Origin: VXYL01 sp965203685
GTDB taxonomy: Bacteria; Pseudomonadota; Gammaproteobacteria; Pseudomonadales; Azotimanducaceae
Length of the DNA: 64,000 nt
Assembly (NCBI GenBank): GCA_965203685.1
Contig: OZ241908.1
Coordinates: 2,604,001 to 2,668,000 of the forward strand
Direction: 5' to 3'
The position numbers and the translations under genes were made by a program. Position 1 is the stretch's first letter, and each line of letters begins with the position of its first letter. This document shows, in pieces, positions 45,645-53,129 of the stretch. The notes under the pieces were generated by a model. The model saw nothing but the letters and a program-made list of their open reading frames with translations. It had not been told where the DNA came from and searched no databases.

Positions 45645-46223
45645 ATGGAGACACGACGCACGTACCGCATCGAGACCACCCCGATCACGGTCCGGCCCGA
45701 CAGTGACGGCGGCACTGTCACCGACATGGGATCACTCAACTTCCGCGTCGTGGACGTCTACACCGACATGCCAATCGGCAGCGTGTTACACGTCACGGAC
45801 GGTCCAGGCCCAATCGCGTACCACGCCTACTCGCACTTCTTCAAGTCCGGAACGGACGACAACCGGATCAAGCCCCCGAGCGACGGTTGGGGACCACGGT
45901 TCGATCTCGCCGCCAAGGCGCTCTGGAAGGACTACAACCGACGCCTCCCGGGCTACGTCAGAGCCATTCGATGGATGTGGCGCTGGCAGCCCCAGGGCTG
46001 GGCCTTCGTGATGCTCGCCTTGGGCGCGTTCCTCACCTTTCTCTTCCAGTCGGGCGCGAACTCCGACGAACACACGCACGCGCCCGCCCAGGTCGCCGAG
46101 GCCCACGCGCCCACACCCTCCAACAGCGCACATTCGGAGCGGGGCCCCGCGCCGGTCGAGTCGACTCCAGCGCCCGAGACCGACGTCCCACCGCAGCCCA
46201 AGCGCAGCGAGGGCCTCCCGTGA
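45645..46223 (+). CDS. Single-pass membrane protein, divergent partner
   Basis: An unrecognised 192-residue protein from ATG 45645. The N-terminal 130 residues are soluble (ETRRTYRIETTPITVRPDSD ... YHAYSHFFKSGTDDNRIKPP). One membrane segment follows (GWAFVMLALGAFLTFLFQSG, about residues 128-147), then a Pro/Ala-rich tail (HAPAQVAEAHAPTPSNSAHS). There is no signal peptide before the soluble part. It is transcribed from the promoter that shares its operator with the ImmA/IrrE-PIN operon, suggesting joint control. The stop overlaps the next gene as GTGA. Confidence 0.65.
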   Translation: METRRTYRIETTPITVRPDSDGGTVTDMGSLNFRVVDVYTDMPIGSVLHVTDGPGPIAYHAYSHFFKSGTDDNRIKPPSDGWGPRFDLAAKALWKDYNRRLPGYVRAIRWMWRWQPQGWAFVMLALGAFLTFLFQSGANSDEHTHAPAQVAEAHAPTPSNSAHSERGPAPVESTPAPETDVPPQPKRSEGLP

Positions 46224-46654
46224 CAGTCGATCTGGCCAACCAGACCGTCTACCTCGCACGCGGGACCCTAGACCTGCCGGAGGAACTAGCTGACCTGCGC
46301 AAGACCCTGCTCACCCACGACAACGAAGTCGTCCCGAAGGACGGCTCGTTCTGGCAACCGCCCCAACACGCCAAGTACCGACTCGAGCTGTTCGGGGAGC
46401 AATTGAGGAAGCAATGCTATGGAGAGCTGACCAGCTGCCGGGTCCACCTTGTACTGCCACCCCGCTTCGCCGGGCTCGACATGCAGGCGCTACACACACT
46501 TGCCCTCGGGCATACGGACTACCTCCGCGTAGGTCATTTCATGGTCCGAAAGTTGCGTTACCTTGTCGGACCCGACCTGAACACCGAGCTTTCCTTGTCG
46601 GATACCGCCGGGCTGTCTACCTACGTGGATGGGCGACTTTCACGAACCTCGTGA
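46220..46654 (+). CDS. Partner of membrane protein, unknown
   Basis: A 144-residue soluble protein starting at GTG 46220, which overlaps the stop of the membrane-protein gene (GTGA), so it is co-translated with it. The sequence TVDLANQTVYLARGTLDLPE ... SFWQPPQHAKYRLELFGEQL then CRVHLVLPPRFAGLDMQAL shows mixed alpha/beta character but no recognised family. It has no signal or membrane segment. Its context is that of a second component acting with the membrane protein and, by shared operator, with the HTH-ImmA/IrrE-PIN operon. Confidence 0.6.
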   Translation: MTVDLANQTVYLARGTLDLPEELADLRKTLLTHDNEVVPKDGSFWQPPQHAKYRLELFGEQLRKQCYGELTSCRVHLVLPPRFAGLDMQALHTLALGHTDYLRVGHFMVRKLRYLVGPDLNTELSLSDTAGLSTYVDGRLSRTS

Positions 46655-46767
46655 ACGACTTGCCGCCAAGACCACCTAAAAGCCTAGATTCGCCGCGTAC
46701 CGTGCCGAAGTTGGGTCGTACTGACCAACAAGCACATCGCGCCTACTCCACGAATGTCCGTCGGCCC

Positions 46768-47607
46768 TCAGCGTTGAAGCCGTTCATGTTCAGCAATCAG
46801 AAACGTCAAGTAGCTCCTTATCAGGTTGCAATATAGGCGTGCCTCGTCGATCCCAAGCTCCCGCTTGTCATTGAGATCGACACCATGACGAACCCCGCCT
46901 CCTGTCGGTGACGACAAGTAGCCGTGCAGGCTCATCATCCACTGTAGAATCTGCCGTTGGTGCCCTTCGCCGCGCCGCCGGAGCTCCCCGATGATCTTGT
47001 TGAAGTACCGACCGTGGATACTGCCATCCAGAATCTTCTCGCTCCTAAACGCAGTAGACACGGTCTCTAAGAGCCACAATACCTCCTGGACGGCCTGCCT
47101 GCCATCACCCCGACTGAGCGCCGTCTCGGAAGCGTTTAGAGCATCATGGATCAGTTTTTCGGCCTGAGCCTCCAGTGATGGTGCCTCTTCGGGAACTTTG
47201 ATCGGCACATGTACTCGCGTGGCAACAAGCCTCGGCGGGTCGATCTGGAAGCCAGAGCCTGCATCAGTCAGGACCCGATTTATTCGTCCAACCCCCGGCA
47301 TTTTCATGCCAGGACTGCCATTGCCCAATTCCTCACATGCATCGTAGAACGCCTCGATGAACATCGGAGCGTTCACAGATGCCGCCTCCATAAGGCTATC
47401 TAGATCCGTCGAAGCCCAGCCTTCGTCACTACTAACGTAAGATGTCGTCCCCACGGCCCTGGCAAAGTAAGACTTGAAATGCTCAAGAGTGGCTTGGCGT
47501 CTCCCTTGACCACTGATCTTGTCGATCAGTTCCCGACAGCCCCAGACCACCTCCCTTTCCACAGCCCCTGGGCTGTCGTATCGCCAATCGCCCTCGAACT
47601 CTAGCAT
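46768..47607 (-). CDS. Possible HEPN/abortive-infection protein
   Basis: A 279-residue mostly helical protein, unrecognised at full length. The last 80 residues contain WMMSLHGYLSSPTGGGVRHG followed by DEARLYCNLIRSYLTFLIAE. The R-x-x-x-x-H-like VRHG element near a helical bundle recalls the HEPN-like Abi C-terminal domain, where it would act in RNA cleavage; this is a weak resemblance. The N-terminal part has FEGDWRYDSPGAVEREVVWG and TLEHFKSYFARAVG. No membrane segment. It lies in island A, facing the membrane-protein pair, and is followed to the right by IS21. Confidence 0.45.
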   Translation of the reverse strand: MLEFEGDWRYDSPGAVEREVVWGCRELIDKISGQGRRQATLEHFKSYFARAVGTTSYVSSDEGWASTDLDSLMEAASVNAPMFIEAFYDACEELGNGSPGMKMPGVGRINRVLTDAGSGFQIDPPRLVATRVHVPIKVPEEAPSLEAQAEKLIHDALNASETALSRGDGRQAVQEVLWLLETVSTAFRSEKILDGSIHGRYFNKIIGELRRRGEGHQRQILQWMMSLHGYLSSPTGGGVRHGVDLNDKRELGIDEARLYCNLIRSYLTFLIAEHERLQR

Positions 47608-47974
47608 TGTCTTACTAACCTGCTCGTCTATCTCCGATACTCATGCGACCCCCCGACACGCTGTCCCGTCCCGCAGCGCGCCGCACCTCCCGGCCCCGCC
47701 TGCCGCCCACGAAGTCGAGCGACCCCGGCGGGCCGGGATTCTGCCTCAACCGGGCCGTGAACTCATGCTCCTCGAATTGCAGGAGTCGGCGCGGTACTAC
47801 CCGGGGCGTGTTGGTTACCGCCTGGAAGAGGCCGCCGTGTCATGAGCCTTGGCGAACGAGCGGGGCCGGGTAGCGGAAGCGAGAGAGCGGTCCGTGGCTA
47901 CACCAACCCCCGCCTTTCCGCGACCCTCTGCCGCCTTAAGGATCTGCCGCTGTACTACCGTGATGTTGTACCAC
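47608..47974. other. Non-coding stretch beside IS21
   Basis: I see no gene or strong repeat in these 367 bp between the possible HEPN gene and the IS21 left end. Confidence 0.5.
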
Positions 47975-48055
47975 TGTTAGGCGACACGTAAAACTGACCC
48001 CCAGGCGACACAAAAACTGACCCCCATTCGAAGGGGTCAACAGGAGTCGAGAAGC

Positions 48056-49339
48056 ATGGGGAAGTGTCACGATGTGCCGCGGTCAGGAGGATCGCGGAGG
48101 CCAGGGATGAGGAAGCCGGACGAGGTGGAGGCCATGCTGGGCCTCTACGAACTCGGCTGGGGGACGCGGCGGATCGCCCGGGAGTTCGGGTGCAGCCGGA
48201 ACACGGTGAAGCGCTACGTCGAGGCGCAGGGCTGGGTGGCGTACGGCGGCCCGCGTCGGAACGGCAAGCTTGCCGGTCTGGAGGCGTGGCTCGAGGAGCG
48301 CCTCAGCCGGCACCGCGGCAACGCGGAGGTGGTGCGCCAGGACCTCGCGCGCGAGCTGTCGATCGACGTCAGCCTCAGGACGGTGGAGCGTGCGGTGGCG
48401 CCGTACCGGCGTCGGCTGGCCGCGGAGGCGAAGGCGACGGTGCGCTTCGAGACGCCGCCGGGGCGGCAGCTGCAGATCGACTTCGGCACGAGCCGGATCC
48501 CGGTGGGCGGGGAACCGGTTCGCGTGCATCTGTTCGTGGCGACGCTGGGGTACTCGCGCCGCACCTACGCGCAGGCGTTCGCGCACGAGCGGCAGTCGAC
48601 GTGGTTCGCGGGCATCGAAGGGGCGTTCGGGCACTTCGGCGGCGTCGCGGACGAGGTTCTGGTGGACAACCCGAAGGCGCTGGTGGCGCACCACGACGCG
48701 GCGACGCGCGAGGTGGAGTTCAACGCGCGCTTCGCGGCGTTCGCGTCGCACTGGGGGTTCCGGCCGCGGGCGTGCGCGCCGTACCGGGCGCGGACCAAGG
48801 GCAAGGACGAGAACGGCGTGCGCTACGTCAAGCGCAACGCCATCGCCGGCCACGCGTTCGACAGCCTCGGCGCCCTGCGGGCACACCTGGCGTGGTGGAT
48901 GCGGGAGGTCGCCGACGTGCGCCGGCACGGCACCACGGGCGAGGCGCCGCTGGCGCGCTTCGAACGCGACGAGGCGGACCGGCTCGCGCCGTGCGCCGGC
49001 AGGCCGCCGTTCGGCCAGCTGCGCGATCTGGTGCGCACGGTGCACGCGGACTGCGCGGTGACGGTGGACACCAACGCCTACTCGGTGCCGTGGCGGCTGA
49101 TCGGCGAACGCGTGCAGGTGGCGGTGAGCGGCGGCCGGGTGCGCGTGCGCCACGGCCGCGAGCTCGTCGCGGAGCACGACGAGCATGTCGGGCGCCACGG
49201 GCGGATCGTCGACCGGACGCATCTCGACGGCATCAACACGGGTCCGCGCGATGGCGAAGGACAAGCCGCGGCCAGCGCCGAGCCGGCGCTGCTGCGCCCG
49301 CTCGACGAGTACGCGGCGGTCGCCGGCGGGAGCTTCTGA
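48056..49339 (+). CDS. istA: IS21 transposase IstA
   Basis: A 427-residue DDE transposase. The helix-turn-helix region has LGLYELGWGTRRIAREFGCS then RNTVKRYVEAQGW. The integrase core follows, with Asp in RQLQIDFGTSRIP, Asp in DEVLVDNPKALV and Glu in GKDENGVRYVKRNAI. Start ATG 48056, or ATG 48107 (MRKPDEVEAML). The stop lies one base before the istB start, as usual in IS21. No frameshift is seen. Confidence 0.95.
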   Translation: MGKCHDVPRSGGSRRPGMRKPDEVEAMLGLYELGWGTRRIAREFGCSRNTVKRYVEAQGWVAYGGPRRNGKLAGLEAWLEERLSRHRGNAEVVRQDLARELSIDVSLRTVERAVAPYRRRLAAEAKATVRFETPPGRQLQIDFGTSRIPVGGEPVRVHLFVATLGYSRRTYAQAFAHERQSTWFAGIEGAFGHFGGVADEVLVDNPKALVAHHDAATREVEFNARFAAFASHWGFRPRACAPYRARTKGKDENGVRYVKRNAIAGHAFDSLGALRAHLAWWMREVADVRRHGTTGEAPLARFERDEADRLAPCAGRPPFGQLRDLVRTVHADCAVTVDTNAYSVPWRLIGERVQVAVSGGRVRVRHGRELVAEHDEHVGRHGRIVDRTHLDGINTGPRDGEGQAAASAEPALLRPLDEYAAVAGGSF

Positions 49340-49340
49340 C

Positions 49341-50123
49341 ATGGACCACGAGACACTGGTCGAGCACCTCACGCGGCTCAAGCTGACCTGCATCCGGGAC
49401 CAGCTCGACAGCCTGCTCGACGAGGCGGCCGAGAAGCAGTTGACGCTGCGCGAGGCGGTGGCGTTCCTGGTCGGCCGGGAGGTGGCGCGCAAGGACGAGC
49501 GGCGCCTCGAGATGGCGATGAAGATCGCCCACTTCCCGGCGGTGCGCGAACTCGCCGACTTCGACTTCAAGGCGCAGCCGAGCGTCGACAAGCGCCAGAT
49601 CCGCGAACTGGCGACGTCGCGCTGGGTGGCGCACGGCGACGCAGCCCTGCTGCTGGGTCCGCCGGGAGTCGGCAAGTCGCATCTGGCGATCGCCCTGGGC
49701 CGGGAGGCGATCCGCCAAGGCTACTCGGTGCTGTTCGCGACGGCGCAGGCGGTCATGGCGTCGCTGGTCAAGGCGCACAGCGAGGGCAGTCTCGACGAAC
49801 GCCTGGCGTTCTACGCCAAGCCGAAGCTGCTCATCGTCGACGAACTCGGCTACCTGCCCTTCGAGCGCCATGCGGCGCACCTGTTCTTCCAGCTGGTGTC
49901 GCGCCGCTACGAGCGCGGCAGCATCCTGGTCACGTCGAACCGCTCGGTGGCCGAGTGGGGCGAGGTGTTCGGCGACGCCGTGGTGGCCACCGCCATCCTC
50001 GACCGCCTGCTGCACCACAGCCATGTGCTGACCATCACCGGGGAGAGCTACCGGCTGCGCGAGAAGCGCCGCGCCGGCGTGCTCAACGCCTCCACGAAGC
50101 CGCTGGCGCAGGCATCGGCGTGA
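49341..50123 (+). CDS. istB: IS21 helper ATPase IstB
   Basis: The 260-residue AAA+ helper of IS21 transposition. It has Walker A LLLGPPGVGKSHLAIAL and Walker B LLIVDELGYLPFE. The N-terminal dimerisation segment (LTRLKLTCIRDQLDSLLDEA) and the C-terminal SYRLREKRRAGVL tail fit the family. ATG 49341 follows istA directly. Confidence 0.95.
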   Translation: MDHETLVEHLTRLKLTCIRDQLDSLLDEAAEKQLTLREAVAFLVGREVARKDERRLEMAMKIAHFPAVRELADFDFKAQPSVDKRQIRELATSRWVAHGDAALLLGPPGVGKSHLAIALGREAIRQGYSVLFATAQAVMASLVKAHSEGSLDERLAFYAKPKLLIVDELGYLPFERHAAHLFFQLVSRRYERGSILVTSNRSVAEWGEVFGDAVVATAILDRLLHHSHVLTITGESYRLREKRRAGVLNASTKPLAQASA

Positions 50124-50539
50124 GCCTGCTCCCCGGAGCCGACGTCCAGGCTCGACGAGGCCCGCCGCTCGCAGCCGCACCGCCGCGGTCCACCGTGCTC
50201 CGGAGGGTGCACGCCGGCAACGCCGCGGCAGTCGCCGCGTCAAGGCGCTACGCGCCTCCTCCACTTCGTTCCGGCCCTGCGGGTGACGCGGCGACTGCCG
50301 CGGCGAAGAGGTTGACGACGACCGGAAGGGTACTTCCGGTCGTCACCGACCGGCGCGCGACATCGAGGCCCAGCCGGGCCGGCGGCGGAGTCGAGTGCGG
50401 CGTCCACCGCTGCTGTCGCGGCCAACCCGCCAGATTCGGCGCGGGTCGTCGGCGGAAGTGCATTCAAGGCGCAGGTTCAACGACAAAAGGGGGTCAGTTT
50501 TCGTGTCGCCAAGGGGTCAGTTTCTGATGTCGCTTGACA
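50124..50539. other. Gene-free right part of IS21 with hairpin
   Basis: No gene. GACGACCGGAAG (50317-50328) pairs perfectly with CTTCCGGTCGTC (50333-50344) around loop GGTA, probably a terminator or end-protecting hairpin. The right terminal repeats begin near 50487. Confidence 0.55.
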
Positions 50540-50569
50540 ACCACAGCGCCCCACCGAGTCTCGCGTATA

Positions 50570-50669
50570 GTGGTGGGTCATCTGTGGGGTCGCGGGTCTC
50601 AAGAGTCCAAAAAACCAACTAACAAACAATAACTTGCATGGTCACTCTCCTCCTACCTCTTCCGCCATT
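50570..50669 (+). repeat. Attachment-like junction 2 (between islands A and B)
   Basis: It starts GTGGTGGGTCA, then CTGTGGGGTC, and ends CCTCCTACCTCTTCCGCCA plus TT, exactly like junction 1 at both ends with a divergent AT-rich middle. Just to its right lies a remnant of an integrase 3' end, matching the layout at junction 1. Confidence 0.8.
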
Positions 50670-50689
50670 TCTTGACCTAATCGGTTGTT

Positions 50690-50805
50690 TCATCTTAAGT
50701 TTTTTGGTCGATTTCGCTTTTGCTACACCTATTCGCCCAACCGAGTGCCGTGGCTGACTGAGATAGTCCGCCCAACCCTGCATTAGCGCTAACAGTTTGT
50801 CCCGT
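50690..50805 (-). pseudogene. C-terminal remnant of a P4-type integrase
   Basis: The leftward frame reads DKLLALMQGWADYLSQPRHS, matching the end of the intact island A integrase (RRAALMQGWADYLNQARDSG). The DNA AGATAGTCCGCCCAACCCTG (50761-50780) is identical to 29321-29340. The match stops near 50805, so the rest of the gene has been deleted. Its place beside junction 2 shows that it was the integrase of island B. Confidence 0.85.
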
Positions 50806-50849
50806 TCATGCAACAACCGCCGCCAGCCACGGGACCGACCCCGCCGCAC

Positions 50850-51435
50850 CCTGGACCGATGTCCGCCTGAAACACTACCCTACATTGCAGGAGCCGCCCC
50901 TTCGCCATTGCGGGGCCTCGCTGCGTCACGACCGAGCGTCGCCTTCGGAAACTCCGTATCTCCCCATCGCCGACACGAAAACACTTATCGGCCAGTTCGC
51001 CGAGGTCAGCCGGACGTGGTCGCGGCATGCGACCAACCATCCACTACCGCCGCCAACTCGGGCGCCGGTGCCACCCCAAAAGGTCATGGGTTCGCCGTCA
51101 TGTACCGAAAGGCGTTGGAGCAAACGCCCCAGCCAAAAAAACCGACCCGGTGAGTCATGCCGTCCGGCCGCTCCACACGCCAGGGCACGAAAGGCACGAA
51201 TGGAGCTTCCTCTTCCAGCTCTTGGCCAAGGACATTCCAAAACGACGCTGGTGGCTCCCGCACGATAGGACTGGCCTCCGCTGGGATACCGCGTCATCGC
51301 TGCGTGGGTAGCACATGCTCGCTTGCAGACGGTGCCTCGGTCGGTCGCCATACCACGGACAGGCACCCGGGACGGGCCATCGGCCACCGGGCTACGTAGA
51401 CTCCGCCGGGTCCGGCCTAGGCGATGCAGGCCCTG
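50850..51435. other. Non-coding stretch in island B
   Basis: I see no gene; the region lies between the integrase remnant and the recombinase remnant and is probably decayed DNA. Confidence 0.45.
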
Positions 51436-51839
51436 CTACGGGTTACGCGCTGACTGTACGCTCGCTCGCGGGTGCGGCATACGCTGCTGGAGTTCTGCGC
51501 CCTCGTGGGCTGCCTGCTCGGCGACGAGGACGGTGTGTACATGCCAGTCCCGACCGTTGCGCGCCAGGCGCGACGCCTCCAGCGACAGCACGATGCCGAC
51601 CCGACCCTCGCAGATCGGCACCAGCAGCCGCTCGAAGCCCGGTCGCGAGGTGCCCCTGCCCGAGCGGCCGAGGTCGTCGTCGATCACCACCGGCTCAGGC
51701 CCCCAGGGCCACGCGCGCGATCGGCGAGGCCGTACTGCCGGCGCCGGCTCTCGTGGTTGTGCCGGAGCTGGGTTTGCGTCGACTGTCGGATGTAGACGAT
51801 CGCCTCGCGGGCGAGGTGGTCAGCCGTTATCTTGTTCAT
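51436..51839 (-). pseudogene. Large serine recombinase remnant
   Basis: The frame from ATG 51839 gives MNKITADHLAREAIVYIRQS with the catalytic Ser in YIRQST, then RRRQYGLADRARG, the usual start of large serine recombinases. A one-base frameshift near 51700 precedes VVIDDDLGRSGRGTSRPGFE and LEASRLARNGRDWH. The next expected segment, TLLEFCALVGCLLGDEDGVY, is present but encoded on the opposite strand (51481-51540), so 60 bp are inverted. The gene then stops at 51436, far short of the full length (over 450 residues), and is clearly dead. Confidence 0.85.
51476..51545. other. 60 bp in-gene inversion between GGCAT/ATGCC
   Basis: The segment 51481-51540 is flanked by GGCAT (51476-51480) and ATGCC (51541-51545). 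Turning it round restores the recombinase reading RDWHTLLEFCALVGCLLGDE then DGVYMPHP in frame. It is a clean inversion of 20 codons between 5 bp inverted repeats. Confidence 0.8.
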
Positions 51840-52164
51840 CGTCCGTCTCCTGATCCCTGAAGGTGTCGGCGGCGGCGAGCGCCTCGAGCAGCAGGGTCGC
51901 CAGCATCGGCACCAGCGTCTCCCGCGACAGTGACGTTGGCGCCGGTTCCAGCTGTGTGAGCAGGTCCCGCTGTCGTCCCATCGTCTTTTCTCTGTCCGCG
52001 TGGAGCGGCGATGGTAGGAAGCTGTCGAGCGTGGCGCGGAGGCCGCGGAGCCCGCTGAGCGCGACGCGGGGTTGATCGACGACCGTCATCGCCGCGGCCT
52101 CTGGACCGCACATCCACGCCGGAACGTGCGCCATTGTGCCGTCGGGCTGGTGCATGACGAGCAT
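51820..52164 (-). CDS. Small protein of a recombinase element
   Basis: A 114-residue frame with AHVPAWMCGPEAAAMTVVDQ then VALSGLRGLRATLDSFLPS, followed by a polar tail ending DDEQDNG. Small proteins with this kind of HLPAWM motif precede large recombinases in some transposable elements, which matches its place directly upstream of the recombinase remnant (20 bp overlap). I cannot name the family. The start is uncertain, and the gene may be the 3' part of a longer gene, as the neighbouring DNA is decayed. Confidence 0.45.
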   Translation of the reverse strand: MLVMHQPDGTMAHVPAWMCGPEAAAMTVVDQPRVALSGLRGLRATLDSFLPSPLHADREKTMGRQRDLLTQLEPAPTSLSRETLVPMLATLLLEALAAADTFRDQETDDEQDNG

Positions 52165-52191
52165 CGCAGCGTGCGCGGCGGGGCCGAGGGG

Positions 52192-52433
52192 TCATGTCGC
52201 GCCTCCGCGAACCAGACGCTCGAGCGCCGCGATGCGAGCCTCGTACTCCTACAACAGGTTCGCCGCCTCGGCCTCGTCGTTGAACTCGCCCGCCTCGTAC
52301 TTGCCACCCAGATGCGGATCAGGTTGCGCGACACGTCATGCCGCTTCGCGAGCCCGTGCAGCGTTTCGCCGCCCAGGAACTCCAGTACGACCTGGCGCTT
52401 GAACTCCATACTGTAGGTGCGGTGCTTGGCCAT
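52192..52433 (-). pseudogene. IS3-type OrfA remnant
   Basis: The start MAKHRTYSMEFKRQVVLEFL then GETLHGLAKRHDVSRNLIRI matches IS3-type OrfA helix-turn-helix proteins. A frameshift follows after RIWV; the shifted frame continues KYEAGEFNDEAEAANLL, then a TAG in place of the expected Gln codon, then EYEARIAALERLVRG, and the frame ends. OrfB is absent. The gene is dead by one frameshift, one nonsense change and truncation. Confidence 0.75.
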
Positions 52434-52773
52434 CGTTGCTCTCCTCCGGTAAGCCGGCCAACCCTGTCAATTCGCCAACCGTAACCTGTCCACGCGGAGG
52501 GGCGCACTCCGAAAACCCGGACATTTTCGGTTGCCATTGACACCCGGACATGCACTCGACAGTTAACCCGGCAGGCTTCACAATGCCCAGCTCCCAATCC
52601 GCATCGCGGTCGCAGGGACACGCACCATGAGGAGACTCTCGTGAAGTATCGGATAGGCATAACCCATTCCCGAAGAAGCCACCGACCGTCCCGCGGCCAG
52701 GTTCTTCGACTGGCACCGAACAGAGCGATCCTCAAATGACCGATTCTGCCGTGTCCGTCGCGCCCTGCTGCCC
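52434..52773. other. Non-coding stretch before AlpA
   Basis: I see no gene; the region could include an end of the decayed IS3-type element, but I could not place inverted repeats. Confidence 0.45.
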
Positions 52774-52998
52774 ATGAAGACGCCGCTCCGCCGCATCATG
52801 CGCCTCCGTGACGTCATGGCCGAGATATCACTTTCGCGAAGTACCTTCCACCGGATAGCCGACAAGGGCGAGTTCCCACGACCCATCCGAATCCGGCCCA
52901 GGGCCGTACGATGGCGTCTCGACGAGGTCGAAGACTGGCTCACGTACCGCGAAGTTCCGTCTGCCGCCGCTCCTGATCCGCCGACGCTTCCGTTTTAG
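52774..52998 (+). CDS. AlpA-family regulator of island B
   Basis: A 74-residue protein with the AlpA signature: MRLRDVMAEISLSRSTFHRI, ADKGEFPRPIRI, and RAVRWRLDEVEDWL. Such proteins activate integrase or excision genes of P4-type islands. Its former partner, the island B integrase, survives only as a tail at 50690-50805. ATG 52774 is the start. The nuclease-STAND gene follows 131 bp later in the same direction. It differs clearly from the AlpA protein at 5714-5941. Confidence 0.85.
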   Translation: MKTPLRRIMRLRDVMAEISLSRSTFHRIADKGEFPRPIRIRPRAVRWRLDEVEDWLTYREVPSAAAPDPPTLPF

Positions 52999-53129
52999 GG
53001 CCGGAAGGCCCGCGTCGGCGAACACCATCGCGACCTCCTGCACCACACGGCCGTCGCTGCCGACGGATACCGGACGAACCTGCGAGCCCCTGGGGCGGCC
53101 CTCGAAGCCCGGACGTTCTTGAGGAAGTA

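Larger units (their letters stand above)
47975..50539 (+). mobile_element. IS21-family insertion sequence
   Basis: 2565 bp, with ends TGTTAGGCGACA and, inverted, TGTCAAGCGACA, flanked by a 5 bp target duplication ACCAC. Each end carries two tandem copies of a GGCGACA-N(4-5)-AAACTGACCCC motif, the multiple terminal repeats typical of IS21. It contains istA and istB, both intact. A 12 bp hairpin (50317-50344) sits in the gene-free right part. Confidence 0.95.
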
